Under the pieces are notes generated by a model, which did not search any database, was not told the origin of the DNA, and saw only the letters and a program-made list of their open reading frames with translations. A stretch of 64,000 nucleotides of DNA from Rhipicephalus microplus (lineage: Eukaryota > Arthropoda > Arachnida > Ixodida > Ixodidae): NCBI RefSeq assembly GCF_043290135.1, contig NC_134707.1:140865319-140929318 (forward strand). The letters run 5' to 3'. Positions within the stretch are counted from its first letter, which is position 1; each line of letters opens with the position of its first letter. A program made the position numbers and the translations under genes. Positions 24,101 to 34,974 of the stretch are shown piece by piece.

Positions 24101-27100
24101 CTAGCTGTGGAGTTTCTAGTTGCGGAGTTTCTAGTTGCAGAGTTTCTAGTTGTGGAGTTTTCTAGTTGTGGAGATTCTAGTGGCGGAGTTTCTAGTTGCG
24201 GAGTTTCAAGTTGTGGAGTTTCTCGTTGTGGAGTTTCTAGTTGTGGATTTTCTAGCTGTGGAGTTTCTAGTTGCGAAGTTTTTAGTTGCGGAGATTCTGG
24301 TTGTGGAGTTTCTAGTTGTGGAGTCTGTAGTTGTGGAGTATCTATTTGTTGGGTTTCAAGTTGTGGAGTTTCTAGTTGTGGAGTTTCTAGTTGTTGAGTT
24401 TCTAGTAGTTGAGTTTCTAGTTGCCGAGTTTCTAGTTGCGAAATCTCAAGTCGTGGAGTTTCTAGCTGTGGAGTTTCTAGTTGCGGAGCTTCTAGTTGCG
24501 GAGTTTCTAGTTGTGGAGCTTCTAGTTCTGGGGTTCGTTGTTGTGGGATTCGTAGTTGTGCAGTTTCTAGTTTTGGAGTCTCTAGTTGTGGAGTTCCCAG
24601 TTGTGGAGTTTCTAGCTGTGGAGTTTCTAGTTGCGGAGTTTCTAGTTGCAGAGTCTCTAGTTGTGGATTTTGTAGTTGTGGAGTATAAAGTTGTGGTGTT
24701 TCAAGTTGTGGAGTTTCTAGTTGCGGAGTTTCTAGTTGCAGAGTTTCTAGTTCCGGAGTTTTCTAGTGGTGGAATTTCTAGTTGCGAAGTTTCTAGTTGT
24801 GGAGCTTCAAGTTGTGGAGTTTCTAGTTGTGGAGTTTCTAGTTGTGGAGTTTGTAGTTGAGGAGTATCTAGTTGTGGACTTTCAAGTTGTGAAGTTTCTA
24901 GTTGTGGAGTTTCTAGTTGCGGAGTTTTCTAGTTGCGGAGTCTGTTGTTGTGGAGTTTCTAGTTGTGGAGTTTCTAGTTGTGGATTTTCTAGCTGTGGAG
25001 TTTCTAGTTGCGGAGTTTCTAGTTGTGGGGTTCGTAGTTGTGGAGTTCGTAGTTGTGGAGTTTCTAGTTGTGGAGCCTCTAGTTGGGGAGTTTCCAGTTG
25101 TGGAGTTTCTAGCTGTGGAGTTTTTCGTCGCGGAGTTTCTAGTTGCAGAGTTTCTAGTAGCGGAGTTTTCTAGTTGTGGAGGTTCTAGTGGCGGAGTTTC
25201 TAGCTGTGGAGGTTCTAGTTGTGGAGTTTTTAGTTGCGGAGTTTCTGGTTGTGGAGTTTCTAGTTCTGGAGTGTGTAGTTGTTTAGTATCTATTTGTTGG
25301 GTTTCAAGTTGTGGAGTTTCTAGTTGTGGAGTTTCTAGTTGTTGAGTTTCTAGTAGTTGAGTTTCTAGTTGCCGAGTTTCTAATTGCGAAATCTCAAGTC
25401 GTGGAGTTTCTAGCTGTGGAGTTTCTAGTTGCGGAGTTTCTAGTTGCGGAGTTTCTAGTTGCGGAGTTTCTAGTTGTGGATTTTGTAGTTGTGGAGTATA
25501 TAGTTGTGGTGTTTCAAGTTGTGGAGTTTCTAGTTGCGGTGTTTCTAGTTGCAGAGTTTCTAGTTCCGGAGTTTTCTAGTTGTGGAGTTTCTAGTGGCGG
25601 AGTTTCTAGCTGTGGAGCTTCAAGTTGTGGAGTTTCTCGTTGTGGAGTTTCTAGTTGTGGAGTTTGTAGTTGTGGAGTATCTAGTTGTGGACTTTCAAGT
25701 TGTGGAGTTTCTAGTTGTGGAGTTTCTAGTTGGTAATTTTCTAGCTGTGGAGTTTCTATTTGCGGAGTTTCTAGTTGCAGAGTTTCTAGTTGTGGATTTT
25801 CTAGCTGTGGAATTTCTGCTTGCAGAGTTTTTAGTTGCGGTGTTTCTAGTTGTGTAGTGTTGGAGTTTCTAGTTGTTGAGTTTCTAGTTGCCGAGTTCTT
25901 TAGTTGCGAAGTCTCGAGTTGTAGAGTTTCTAGCTGTGGAGTTTCTAGTTGCGGAGTTTCTAGTTGCGGAGTTTCTAGTTGTGGATTTTTTGTTGTGGAG
26001 TCTCTAGTTGGGGAGTTTCTAGTTGTGGAGTGTCTACTTGTGGAGTTTCTAGTTGTGGAGTTTCTATTTGTAGTTTTTAGTTTTCGAGTTTGTAGTTGTA
26101 GATTTTCTAGTTGCAGAGTTCCTAGTTTTGGAGTATCTAGTTGCGGAGTCTCTAATTGTGCAGTCTCTAGTTTTGGAGTCTCTAGTTGTGGAGTTTCTGG
26201 TTGTGGAGTTTATAGTTGTGGAATTTCTAACTGTGGAGATTCTAGTTGCGGAGTTTCTATTTGCAGAGTTTCTAGTTGTGGAGTTTCTAGTTGTGGAGTT
26301 TTAGTTGTGGAGTTTAAACTTGTGGAATTTATAGGTGTGGAGTTTCTAGTTGTGGAGTTTCTAGTTTTCGGGTTTCTAGTTACGGAGTTTCTAGTTGTGG
26401 AGTTTCTAGTTGTGGAGTTTCTAGTTATGGAGCTTTTAGTTGAGGAGTCTCTAGTTGTTGAGTCTCTAGTTGTGGAAGTTCTAGTTGTGGAGTTTCTTGT
26501 TGCGGAGTTTCTTGTTGCGGAGTTTCTAGTTGTGGAGTTTCTAGTTGTGGAGTTTCTGGCTGTGGAGTTTCTAGTTGCGAAGTTTCTAGTTGTGGAGTTT
26601 CTAGTTGTGAGGTTCGTAGTTGTGGAGTTTCTAATTGTCGAGTTTCTAGTTGTGGAGTCTCTAGTTGTGGAGTTTCTAGTTGTGGGGTTCGTAGCTGTGG
26701 GGTTCGTAGTTGTGGAGTTTCTAGTTTCGGAGTTTCAAGTCGTGGAGTTTCTCGTTGTGGAGTTTCTAGTTGTGGATTGTCTAGCTGTGGAGTTTCTAGT
26801 TGCGGAGTTTTTAGTTGCGGAGTTTCTTGTTGTGAAGTTTCTAGTTGTGGAGTTTCCAGTTGTGGAGTTTGTAGTTGTGGAGTATCTATTTGTTGGTTTC
26901 AAGTTGTAGAGTTTCTAGTTGTGGAGTTTCTAGTTGTGGAGTTTCTAGTTGTGGATTTTCTAGTTGTTGAGTTTCTAGTTGCCGAGTTTCTAGTTGCGAA
27001 GTCTCAAGTCGAGGAGTTTTTAGCTGTGGAGTTTCTAGTTGCGGAGCTTCTATTTGCGGAGTTTCTAGTTGCGGAGCTTCTAGTTGTGGAATTTGTAGTT

Positions 27101-27137
27101 GTGGAATATATAGTTGTGGTGTTTCAAGTTGTGGAGT
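20183..27137 (+). repeat. 6,955-bp higher-order unit, copy 1
   Basis: This copy is followed directly by a second copy with the same spacing throughout. All stop-free translations I compared between the two are the same over almost 7 kb, so the copies look identical or nearly so. The left edge starts with TTCTAGTGGCGGAGTTTC, and the same 25-bp string begins copy 2 at 27,138 and reappears at 34,093, as expected for a tandem duplication mediated by short homology. The unit holds tracer clusters at 21,853 and 26,064. Its length is not a multiple of 15 or 3, because of the 16-bp monomers inside it. Confidence 0.9.
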
Positions 27138-30100
27138 TTCTAGTGGCGGAGTTTCTAGTTGCGGAGTTTCAAGTTGTGGAGTTTCTAGTTGTGGATTTTC
27201 TAGCTGTGGAGTTTCTAGTTGCGGAGTTTTTAGTTGCGGAGTTTCTGGTTGTGGAGTTTCTAGTTCTGGAGTCTGTAGTTGTGAGTATCTATTTGTTGGG
27301 TTTCAAGTTGTGGAGTTTCTAGTTGTGGAGTTTCTAGTTGTTGAGTTTCTAGTAGTTGAGTTTCTAGTTGCCGAGTTTCTAGTTGCGAAATCTCAAGTCG
27401 TGGAGTTTCTAGCTGTGGAGTTTCTAGTTGCGGAGTTTCTAGTTGCGGAGTTTCTAGTTGTGGATTTTGTAATTGTGGAGTATATAGTTGTGGTGTTTCA
27501 AGTTGTGGAGTTTTTAGTTGCAGAGTTTCTAGTTCCGGAGTTTTCTAGTTGCGAAGTTTCTAGTTGTGGAGCTTCAAGTTGTGGAGTTTCAAGTTGTGGA
27601 GTTTCTAGTTGTGGAGTTTGTAGTTGTGGAGTATCTAGTTGTGGACTTTCAAGTTGTGAAGTTCCTAGTTGTGGAGTTTCTAGTTGCGGAGTTTTCTAGT
27701 TGCGGAGTTTCAAGTTGTGGAGTTTCTCGTTGTGGAGTTTCTAGTTGTGGATTTTCTAGCTGTGGAGTTTCTAGTTGCGAAGTTTTTAGTTGCAGAGTTT
27801 CTGGTTGTGGAGTTTCTAGTTGTTGAGTTTCTAGTAGTTGAGTTTCTAGTTGCCGAGTTTCCAGTTGCGAAATCTCAAGTCGTGGAGTTTCTAGCTGTGG
27901 AGTTTCTAGTTGTGGAGCTTCTAGTTGCGGAGTTTCTAGTTGTGGAGCTTCTAGTTCTGGGGTTCGTTGTTGTGGGGTTCGTAGTTGTGCAGTTTCTAGT
28001 TTTGGAGTCTCAAGTCGTGGAGTTTCCAGTTGTGGAGTTTCTAGCTGTGGAGCTTCTAGTTGCGGAGTTTCTAGTTGTGGAGCTTCTAGTTCTGGGGTTC
28101 GTAGTTGTGGAGTTCTTAGTTGTGGAGTTTCTAGTTGTGGAGTCTCTAGTTGGGGAGTTTCCAGTTGTGGAGTTTCTAGCTGTGGAGTTTTTCGTCGCGG
28201 AGTTTCTAGTTGCAGAGTTTCTAGTAGCGGAGTTTTCTAGTTGTGGAGGTTCTAGTGGCGGAGTTTCTATCTGTGGAGGTTCTAGTTGTGGAGTTTTTAG
28301 TTGCGGAGTTTCTGGTTGTGGAGTTTCTAGTTCTGGAGTCTGTAGTTGTTTAGTATCTATTTGTTGGGTTTCAAGTTGTGGAGTTTCTAGTTGTGGAGTT
28401 TCTAGTTGTTGAGTTTCTAGTAGTTGAGTTTCTAGTTGCCGAGTTTCTAGTTGCGAAATCTAAAGTCGTGGAGTTTCTAGCTGTGGAGTTTCTAGTTGCG
28501 GAGTTTCTAGTTGCGGAGTTTCTAGTTGCGGAGTTTCTAGTTGTGGATTTTGTAGTTGTGGAGTATATAGTTGTGGTGTTTCAAGGTTTGGAGTTTCTAG
28601 TTGCGGTGTTTCTAGTTGTTGAGTTTCTAGTTGCCGAGTTCTTTAGTTGCGAAGTCTCAAGTTGTAGAGTTTCTAGCTGTGGAGTTTCTAGTTGCGGAGT
28701 TTCTAGTTGCGGAGTTTCTAGTTGTGGATTTTTTAGTTGTGCAGTCTCTAGTTGTGGAGTTTCTAGTTGTGGAGTGTCTACTTGTGGAGTTTCTAGTTGT
28801 GGAGTTTCTATTTGTAGTTTTTAGTTTTCGAGTTTGTAGTTGTAGATTTTCTAGTTGCAGAGTTCCTAGTTTTGGAGTATCTAGTTGCGGAGTCTCTAAT
28901 TGTGCAGTCTCTAGTTTTGGAGTCTCTAGTTGTGGAGTTTCTGGTTGTGGAGTTTATAGTTGTGGAATTTCTAACTGTGGAGATTCTAGTTGCGGAGTTT
29001 CTAGTTGCAGAGTTTCTAGTTGTGGAGTTTCTAGTTGTGGAGTTTTAGTTGTGGAGTTTAAAGTTGTGGAATTTATAGGTGTGGAGTTTCTAGTTGTGGA
29101 GTTTCTAGTTTTCGGGTTTCTAGTTACGGAGTTTCTAGTTGTGGAGTTTCTAGTTGTGGAGCTTTTAGAGAGGAGTCTCTAGTTGTTGAGTCTCTAGTTG
29201 TGGAAGTTCTAAATGTGGAGTTTCTTGTTGCGGAGTTTCTTGTTGCGGAGTTTCTTGTTGTGGAATTTCTAGTTGTGGAGTTTCTGGCTGTGGAGTTTCT
29301 AGTTGCGAAGTTTCTAGTTGTGGAGTTTCTAGTTGCGAGGTTCGTAGTTGTGGAGTTTCTAATTGTCGAGTTTCTAGTTGTGGAGTCTCTAGTTGTGGAG
29401 TTTCTAGTTGTGGGGTTCGTAGTTGTGGGGTTTGTAGTTGTGGAGTATCTAGTTGTGGACTTTCAAGTTGTGAAGTTTCTAGTTGTGGAGTTTCTAGTTG
29501 CGGAGTTTTCTAGTTGCGGAGTCTGTAGTTGTGGAGTTTCTAGTTGTGGAGTTTCTAGTTGTGGATTTTCTAGCTGTGGAGTTTCTAGTTGCGGAGTTTC
29601 TAGTTGTGGGGTTCGTAGTTGTGGAGTTCGTAGTTGTGGAGTTTCTAGTTGTGGAGTCTCTAGTTGGGGAGTTTCTAGTTGTGGAGTTTCTAGTTGTGGA
29701 GCTTTTAGTTGAGGAATCTCTAGTTGTTGAGTTTCTAGTTGTGGAAGTTCTAGTTGTGGAGTTTCTAGTTGCGGAGTTTCTGGCTGTGGAGTTTCTAGTT
29801 GCGGAGTTTCTAGTTTTGGAGTTTCTAGTTGTGAGGTTCGTAGTTGTGGAGTTTCTAGTTGTCGAGTTTCTAGTTGTGGAGTCTTTAGTTGTGGAGTTTC
29901 TAGTTGCGGAGTTTCTAGTTGCGAAGTCTCAAGTTGTGGAGTTTCTAGTTGTGGAGTTTCTAGTTGTGGAGCTTCTAGTTGTGGGGTTCGTAGTTGTGGG
30001 GTTCGTAGTTGTGGAGTTTCTAGTTGCGGAGTTTCTCGTTGTGAAGTCTGAAGTTGTGGAGTTTCTAGTTGTGGAGTTTCTAGTTGTGGAGCTTCTAGTT

Positions 30101-33100
30101 GTGGGGTTCGTAGTTGTGGGGTTCGTAGTTGCGGAGTTTCTAGTTGCGGAGTTTCTCGTTGTGAAGTTTCTAGTTGTGGAGTTTCTAGTAGTTGAGTTTC
30201 AAGTTGCCGAGTTTCTAGTTGCGAAGTCTCAAGTACTGGAGTTTTTAGCTGTGGAGTTTCTAGTTGCGGAGCTTCTAGTTGCGGAGTTTCTAGTTGCGGA
30301 GTTTCTAGTTGTGGAATTTGTAGTTGTGGAGTATATAGTTGTGGTGTTTCAGGTTGTGGAGTTTTAGTGGCGGAGTTTCTAGTTGCAGAGTTTCTAGTTG
30401 CGGAGTTTTCTAGTTGCGGAGTTTTCTAGTTGCGGAGTCTGTAGTTGTGGAGTTTCTAGTTGTGGAATTTCTAGTTACGGAGTTTCTAGTTGTGGAGCTT
30501 TTAGTTGAGGAGTCTCTAGTTGTTGAGTCTCTAGTTGTGGAATTACTAGTTGTGGAGTGTTTAGTTGCAGAGTTTCCAGTTGTGGAGTTTCTAGTTGCGG
30601 AGTCTCTAGTTGTAGAGTTTCTAGTTACAGAGTTTCTAGCTTGGAGATTCTAGTGGCGGAGTCTCTAGTTGTGCAGTCTCTAGTTGTGGAGTCTGTAGTT
30701 GTGGAGTTTCTAGTTGCGGAGTTTGAAGTTGTGAAGTTTCTAGCTGTGGAGTTTCTAGTTGCAGGGTTTCTAGTTGCGGAGTTTTCTAGTTGTGGAGTTT
30801 CTAGTTGCGGAGTTTCTACTTGCGGAGTTTCAAGTTGTGGAGTTTCTGGTTGTGGAGTTTCAAGTTGTGGAATTTATAGGTGTGGAGTTTCTAGTTGTGG
30901 AGTTTCTGGTTTCCGGGTTTCTAGTTACGGAGTTTCTAGTAGTGGAGTTTCTAGTTGTGGAGCTTTTAGTTGAGGAGTCTCTAGTTGTTGAGTCTCTAGT
31001 TGTTGAGTCACTAGTTGTGGAAGTTCTAGTTGTGGAGTTTCCAGTTGTGGAGTTTCTAGCTGTGGAGTTTCTAGTTGCGGAGTTTCTAGTTGCAGAGTTT
31101 CTAGTTGTGGAGTTTTCTAGTTGTGGAGATTCTAGTGGCGGAGTTTCTAGTTGCGGAGTTTCAAGTTGTGGAGTTTCTCGTTGTGGAGTTTCTAGTTGTG
31201 GATTTTCTAGCTGTGGAGTTTCTAGTTGCGAAGTTTTTAGTTGCGGAGATTCTGGTTGTGGAGTTTCTAGTTGTGGAGTCTGTAGTTGTGGAGTATCTAT
31301 TTGTTGGGTTTCAAGTTGTGGAGTTTCTAGTTGTGGAGTTTCTAGTTGTTGAGTTTCTAGTAGTTGAGTTTCTAGTTGCCGAGTTTCTAGTTGCGAAATC
31401 TCAAGTCGTGGAGTTTCTAGCTGTGGAGTTTCTAGTTGCGGAGCTTCTAGTTGCGGAGTTTCTAGTTGTGGAGCTTCTAGTTCTGGGGTTCGTTGTTGTG
31501 GGATTCGTAGTTGTGCAGTTTCTAGTTTTGGAGTCTCTAGTTGTGGAGTTCCCAGTTGTGGAGTTTCTAGCTGTGGAGTTTCTAGTTGCGGAGTTTCTAG
31601 TTGCAGAGTCTCTAGTTGTGGATTTTGTAGTTGTGGAGTATAAAGTTGTGGTGTTTCAAGTTGTGGAGTTTCTAGTTGCGGAGTTTCTAGTTGCAGAGTT
31701 TCTAGTTCCGGAGTTTTCTAGTGGTGGAATTTCTAGTTGCGAAGTTTCTAGTTGTGGAGCTTCAAGTTGTGGAGTTTCTAGTTGTGGAGTTTCTAGTTGT
31801 GGAGTTTGTAGTTGAGGAGTATCTAGTTGTGGACTTTCAAGTTGTGAAGTTTCTAGTTGTGGAGTTTCTAGTTGCGGAGTTTTCTAGTTGCGGAGTCTGT
31901 TGTTGTGGAGTTTCTAGTTGTGGAGTTTCTAGTTGTGGATTTTCTAGCTGTGGAGTTTCTAGTTGCGGAGTTTCTAGTTGTGGGGTTCGTAGTTGTGGAG
32001 TTCGTAGTTGTGGAGTTTCTAGTTGTGGAGCCTCTAGTTGGGGAGTTTCCAGTTGTGGAGTTTCTAGCTGTGGAGTTTTTCGTCGCGGAGTTTCTAGTTG
32101 CAGAGTTTCTAGTAGCGGAGTTTTCTAGTTGTGGAGGTTCTAGTGGCGGAGTTTCTAGCTGTGGAGGTTCTAGTTGTGGAGTTTTTAGTTGCGGAGTTTC
32201 TGGTTGTGGAGTTTCTAGTTCTGGAGTGTGTAGTTGTTTAGTATCTATTTGTTGGGTTTCAAGTTGTGGAGTTTCTAGTTGTGGAGTTTCTAGTTGTTGA
32301 GTTTCTAGTAGTTGAGTTTCTAGTTGCCGAGTTTCTAATTGCGAAATCTCAAGTCGTGGAGTTTCTAGCTGTGGAGTTTCTAGTTGCGGAGTTTCTAGTT
32401 GCGGAGTTTCTAGTTGCGGAGTTTCTAGTTGTGGATTTTGTAGTTGTGGAGTATATAGTTGTGGTGTTTCAAGTTGTGGAGTTTCTAGTTGCGGTGTTTC
32501 TAGTTGCAGAGTTTCTAGTTCCGGAGTTTTCTAGTTGTGGAGTTTCTAGTGGCGGAGTTTCTAGCTGTGGAGCTTCAAGTTGTGGAGTTTCTCGTTGTGG
32601 AGTTTCTAGTTGTGGAGTTTGTAGTTGTGGAGTATCTAGTTGTGGACTTTCAAGTTGTGGAGTTTCTAGTTGTGGAGTTTCTAGTTGGTAATTTTCTAGC
32701 TGTGGAGTTTCTATTTGCGGAGTTTCTAGTTGCAGAGTTTCTAGTTGTGGATTTTCTAGCTGTGGAATTTCTGCTTGCAGAGTTTTTAGTTGCGGTGTTT
32801 CTAGTTGTGTAGTGTTGGAGTTTCTAGTTGTTGAGTTTCTAGTTGCCGAGTTCTTTAGTTGCGAAGTCTCGAGTTGTAGAGTTTCTAGCTGTGGAGTTTC
32901 TAGTTGCGGAGTTTCTAGTTGCGGAGTTTCTAGTTGTGGATTTTTTGTTGTGGAGTCTCTAGTTGGGGAGTTTCTAGTTGTGGAGTGTCTACTTGTGGAG
33001 TTTCTAGTTGTGGAGTTTCTATTTGTAGTTTTTAGTTTTCGAGTTTGTAGTTGTAGATTTTCTAGTTGCAGAGTTCCTAGTTTTGGAGTATCTAGTTGCG

Positions 33101-34092
33101 GAGTCTCTAATTGTGCAGTCTCTAGTTTTGGAGTCTCTAGTTGTGGAGTTTCTGGTTGTGGAGTTTATAGTTGTGGAATTTCTAACTGTGGAGATTCTAG
33201 TTGCGGAGTTTCTATTTGCAGAGTTTCTAGTTGTGGAGTTTCTAGTTGTGGAGTTTTAGTTGTGGAGTTTAAACTTGTGGAATTTATAGGTGTGGAGTTT
33301 CTAGTTGTGGAGTTTCTAGTTTTCGGGTTTCTAGTTACGGAGTTTCTAGTTGTGGAGTTTCTAGTTGTGGAGTTTCTAGTTATGGAGCTTTTAGTTGAGG
33401 AGTCTCTAGTTGTTGAGTCTCTAGTTGTGGAAGTTCTAGTTGTGGAGTTTCTTGTTGCGGAGTTTCTTGTTGCGGAGTTTCTAGTTGTGGAGTTTCTAGT
33501 TGTGGAGTTTCTGGCTGTGGAGTTTCTAGTTGCGAAGTTTCTAGTTGTGGAGTTTCTAGTTGTGAGGTTCGTAGTTGTGGAGTTTCTAATTGTCGAGTTT
33601 CTAGTTGTGGAGTCTCTAGTTGTGGAGTTTCTAGTTGTGGGGTTCGTAGCTGTGGGGTTCGTAGTTGTGGAGTTTCTAGTTTCGGAGTTTCAAGTCGTGG
33701 AGTTTCTCGTTGTGGAGTTTCTAGTTGTGGATTGTCTAGCTGTGGAGTTTCTAGTTGCGGAGTTTTTAGTTGCGGAGTTTCTTGTTGTGAAGTTTCTAGT
33801 TGTGGAGTTTCCAGTTGTGGAGTTTGTAGTTGTGGAGTATCTATTTGTTGGTTTCAAGTTGTAGAGTTTCTAGTTGTGGAGTTTCTAGTTGTGGAGTTTC
33901 TAGTTGTGGATTTTCTAGTTGTTGAGTTTCTAGTTGCCGAGTTTCTAGTTGCGAAGTCTCAAGTCGAGGAGTTTTTAGCTGTGGAGTTTCTAGTTGCGGA
34001 GCTTCTATTTGCGGAGTTTCTAGTTGCGGAGCTTCTAGTTGTGGAATTTGTAGTTGTGGAATATATAGTTGTGGTGTTTCAAGTTGTGGAGT
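27138..34092 (+). repeat. 6,955-bp higher-order unit, copy 2
   Basis: Matches copy 1 at a constant 6,955-bp offset, with tracer clusters at 28,808 and 33,019. Match to the start of copy 1 is lost at 34,118, where GCAGAG replaces GCGGAG. The sequence then continues like 15,430 onward. That is the behaviour expected at the right edge of a duplication placed in older array DNA. Confidence 0.9.
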
Positions 34093-34974
34093 TTCTAGTG
34101 GCGGAGTTTCTAGTTGCAGAGTTGCTAGTTGCGGAGTTTTCTAGTTGTGGAGTTTCTAGTTGCGGAGTTTCTAGTTGTGGATTTTGTAATTGTGGAGTAT
34201 ATAGTTGTGGTGTTTCAAGTTGTGGAGTTTTTAGTTGCAGAGTTTCTAGTTCCGGAGTTTTCTAGTTGCGAAGTTTCTAGTTGTGGAGCTTCAAGTTGTG
34301 GAGTTTCAAGTTGTGGAGTTTCTAGTTGTGGAGTTTGTAGTTGTGGAGTATCTAGTTGTGGACTTTCAAGTTGTGAAGTTCCTAGTTGTGGAGTTTCTAG
34401 TTGCGGAGTTTTCTAGTTGCGGAGTTTCAAGTTGTGGAGTTTCTCGTTGTGGAGTTTCTAGTTGTGGATTTTCTAGCTGTGGAGTTTCTAGTTGCGAAGT
34501 TTTTAGTTGCGGAGTTTCTGGTTGTGGAGTTTCTAGTTGTGGAGTCTGTAGTTGTGGAGTATCTATTTGTTGGGTTTCAAGTTGTGGAGTTTCTAGTTGT
34601 GGAGTTTCTAGTTGTTGAGTTTCTAGTAGTTGAGTTTCTAGTTGCCGAGTTTCTAGTTGCGAAATCTCAAGTCGTGGAGTTTCTAGCTGTGGAGTTTCTA
34701 GTTGTGGAGCTTCTAGTTGCGGAGTTTCTAGTTGTGGAGCTTCTAGTTCTGGGGTTCGTTGTTGTGGGGTTCGTAGTTGTGCAGTTTCTAGTTTTGGAGT
34801 CTCAAGATGTGGAGTTTCCAGTTGTGGAGTTTGTAGCTGTGGAGTTTCTAGTTGCGGAGTTTCTAGTTGCAGAGTTTCTAGTTGTGGATTTTGTAGTTGT
34901 GGAGTATATAGTTGTGGTGTTTCTAGCTGTGGAGTTTCTAGTTGCGGAGTTTCTAGATGCAGAGTTTCTAGTTG
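31709..34974 (+). repeat. 3,266-bp higher-order unit, copy 1
   Basis: Matches 34,975-38,240 at a constant offset of 3,266 and overlaps the end of the second 6,955-bp unit. The left edge is CGGAGTTTTCTAGTGG. The bases just before it differ between the copies (TTCCGG here, TTGCGG before copy 2). The shared junction string CGGAGTTTTCTAGT is 14 bp long and contains the extra-T monomer. Small substitutions separate the copies, for example a GTTGCTAG monomer at 34,122 against TTTCTAG at 37,388, and a GTGTTGGAG junction at 32,813 against GTTGTGGAG at 36,076. Confidence 0.88.
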
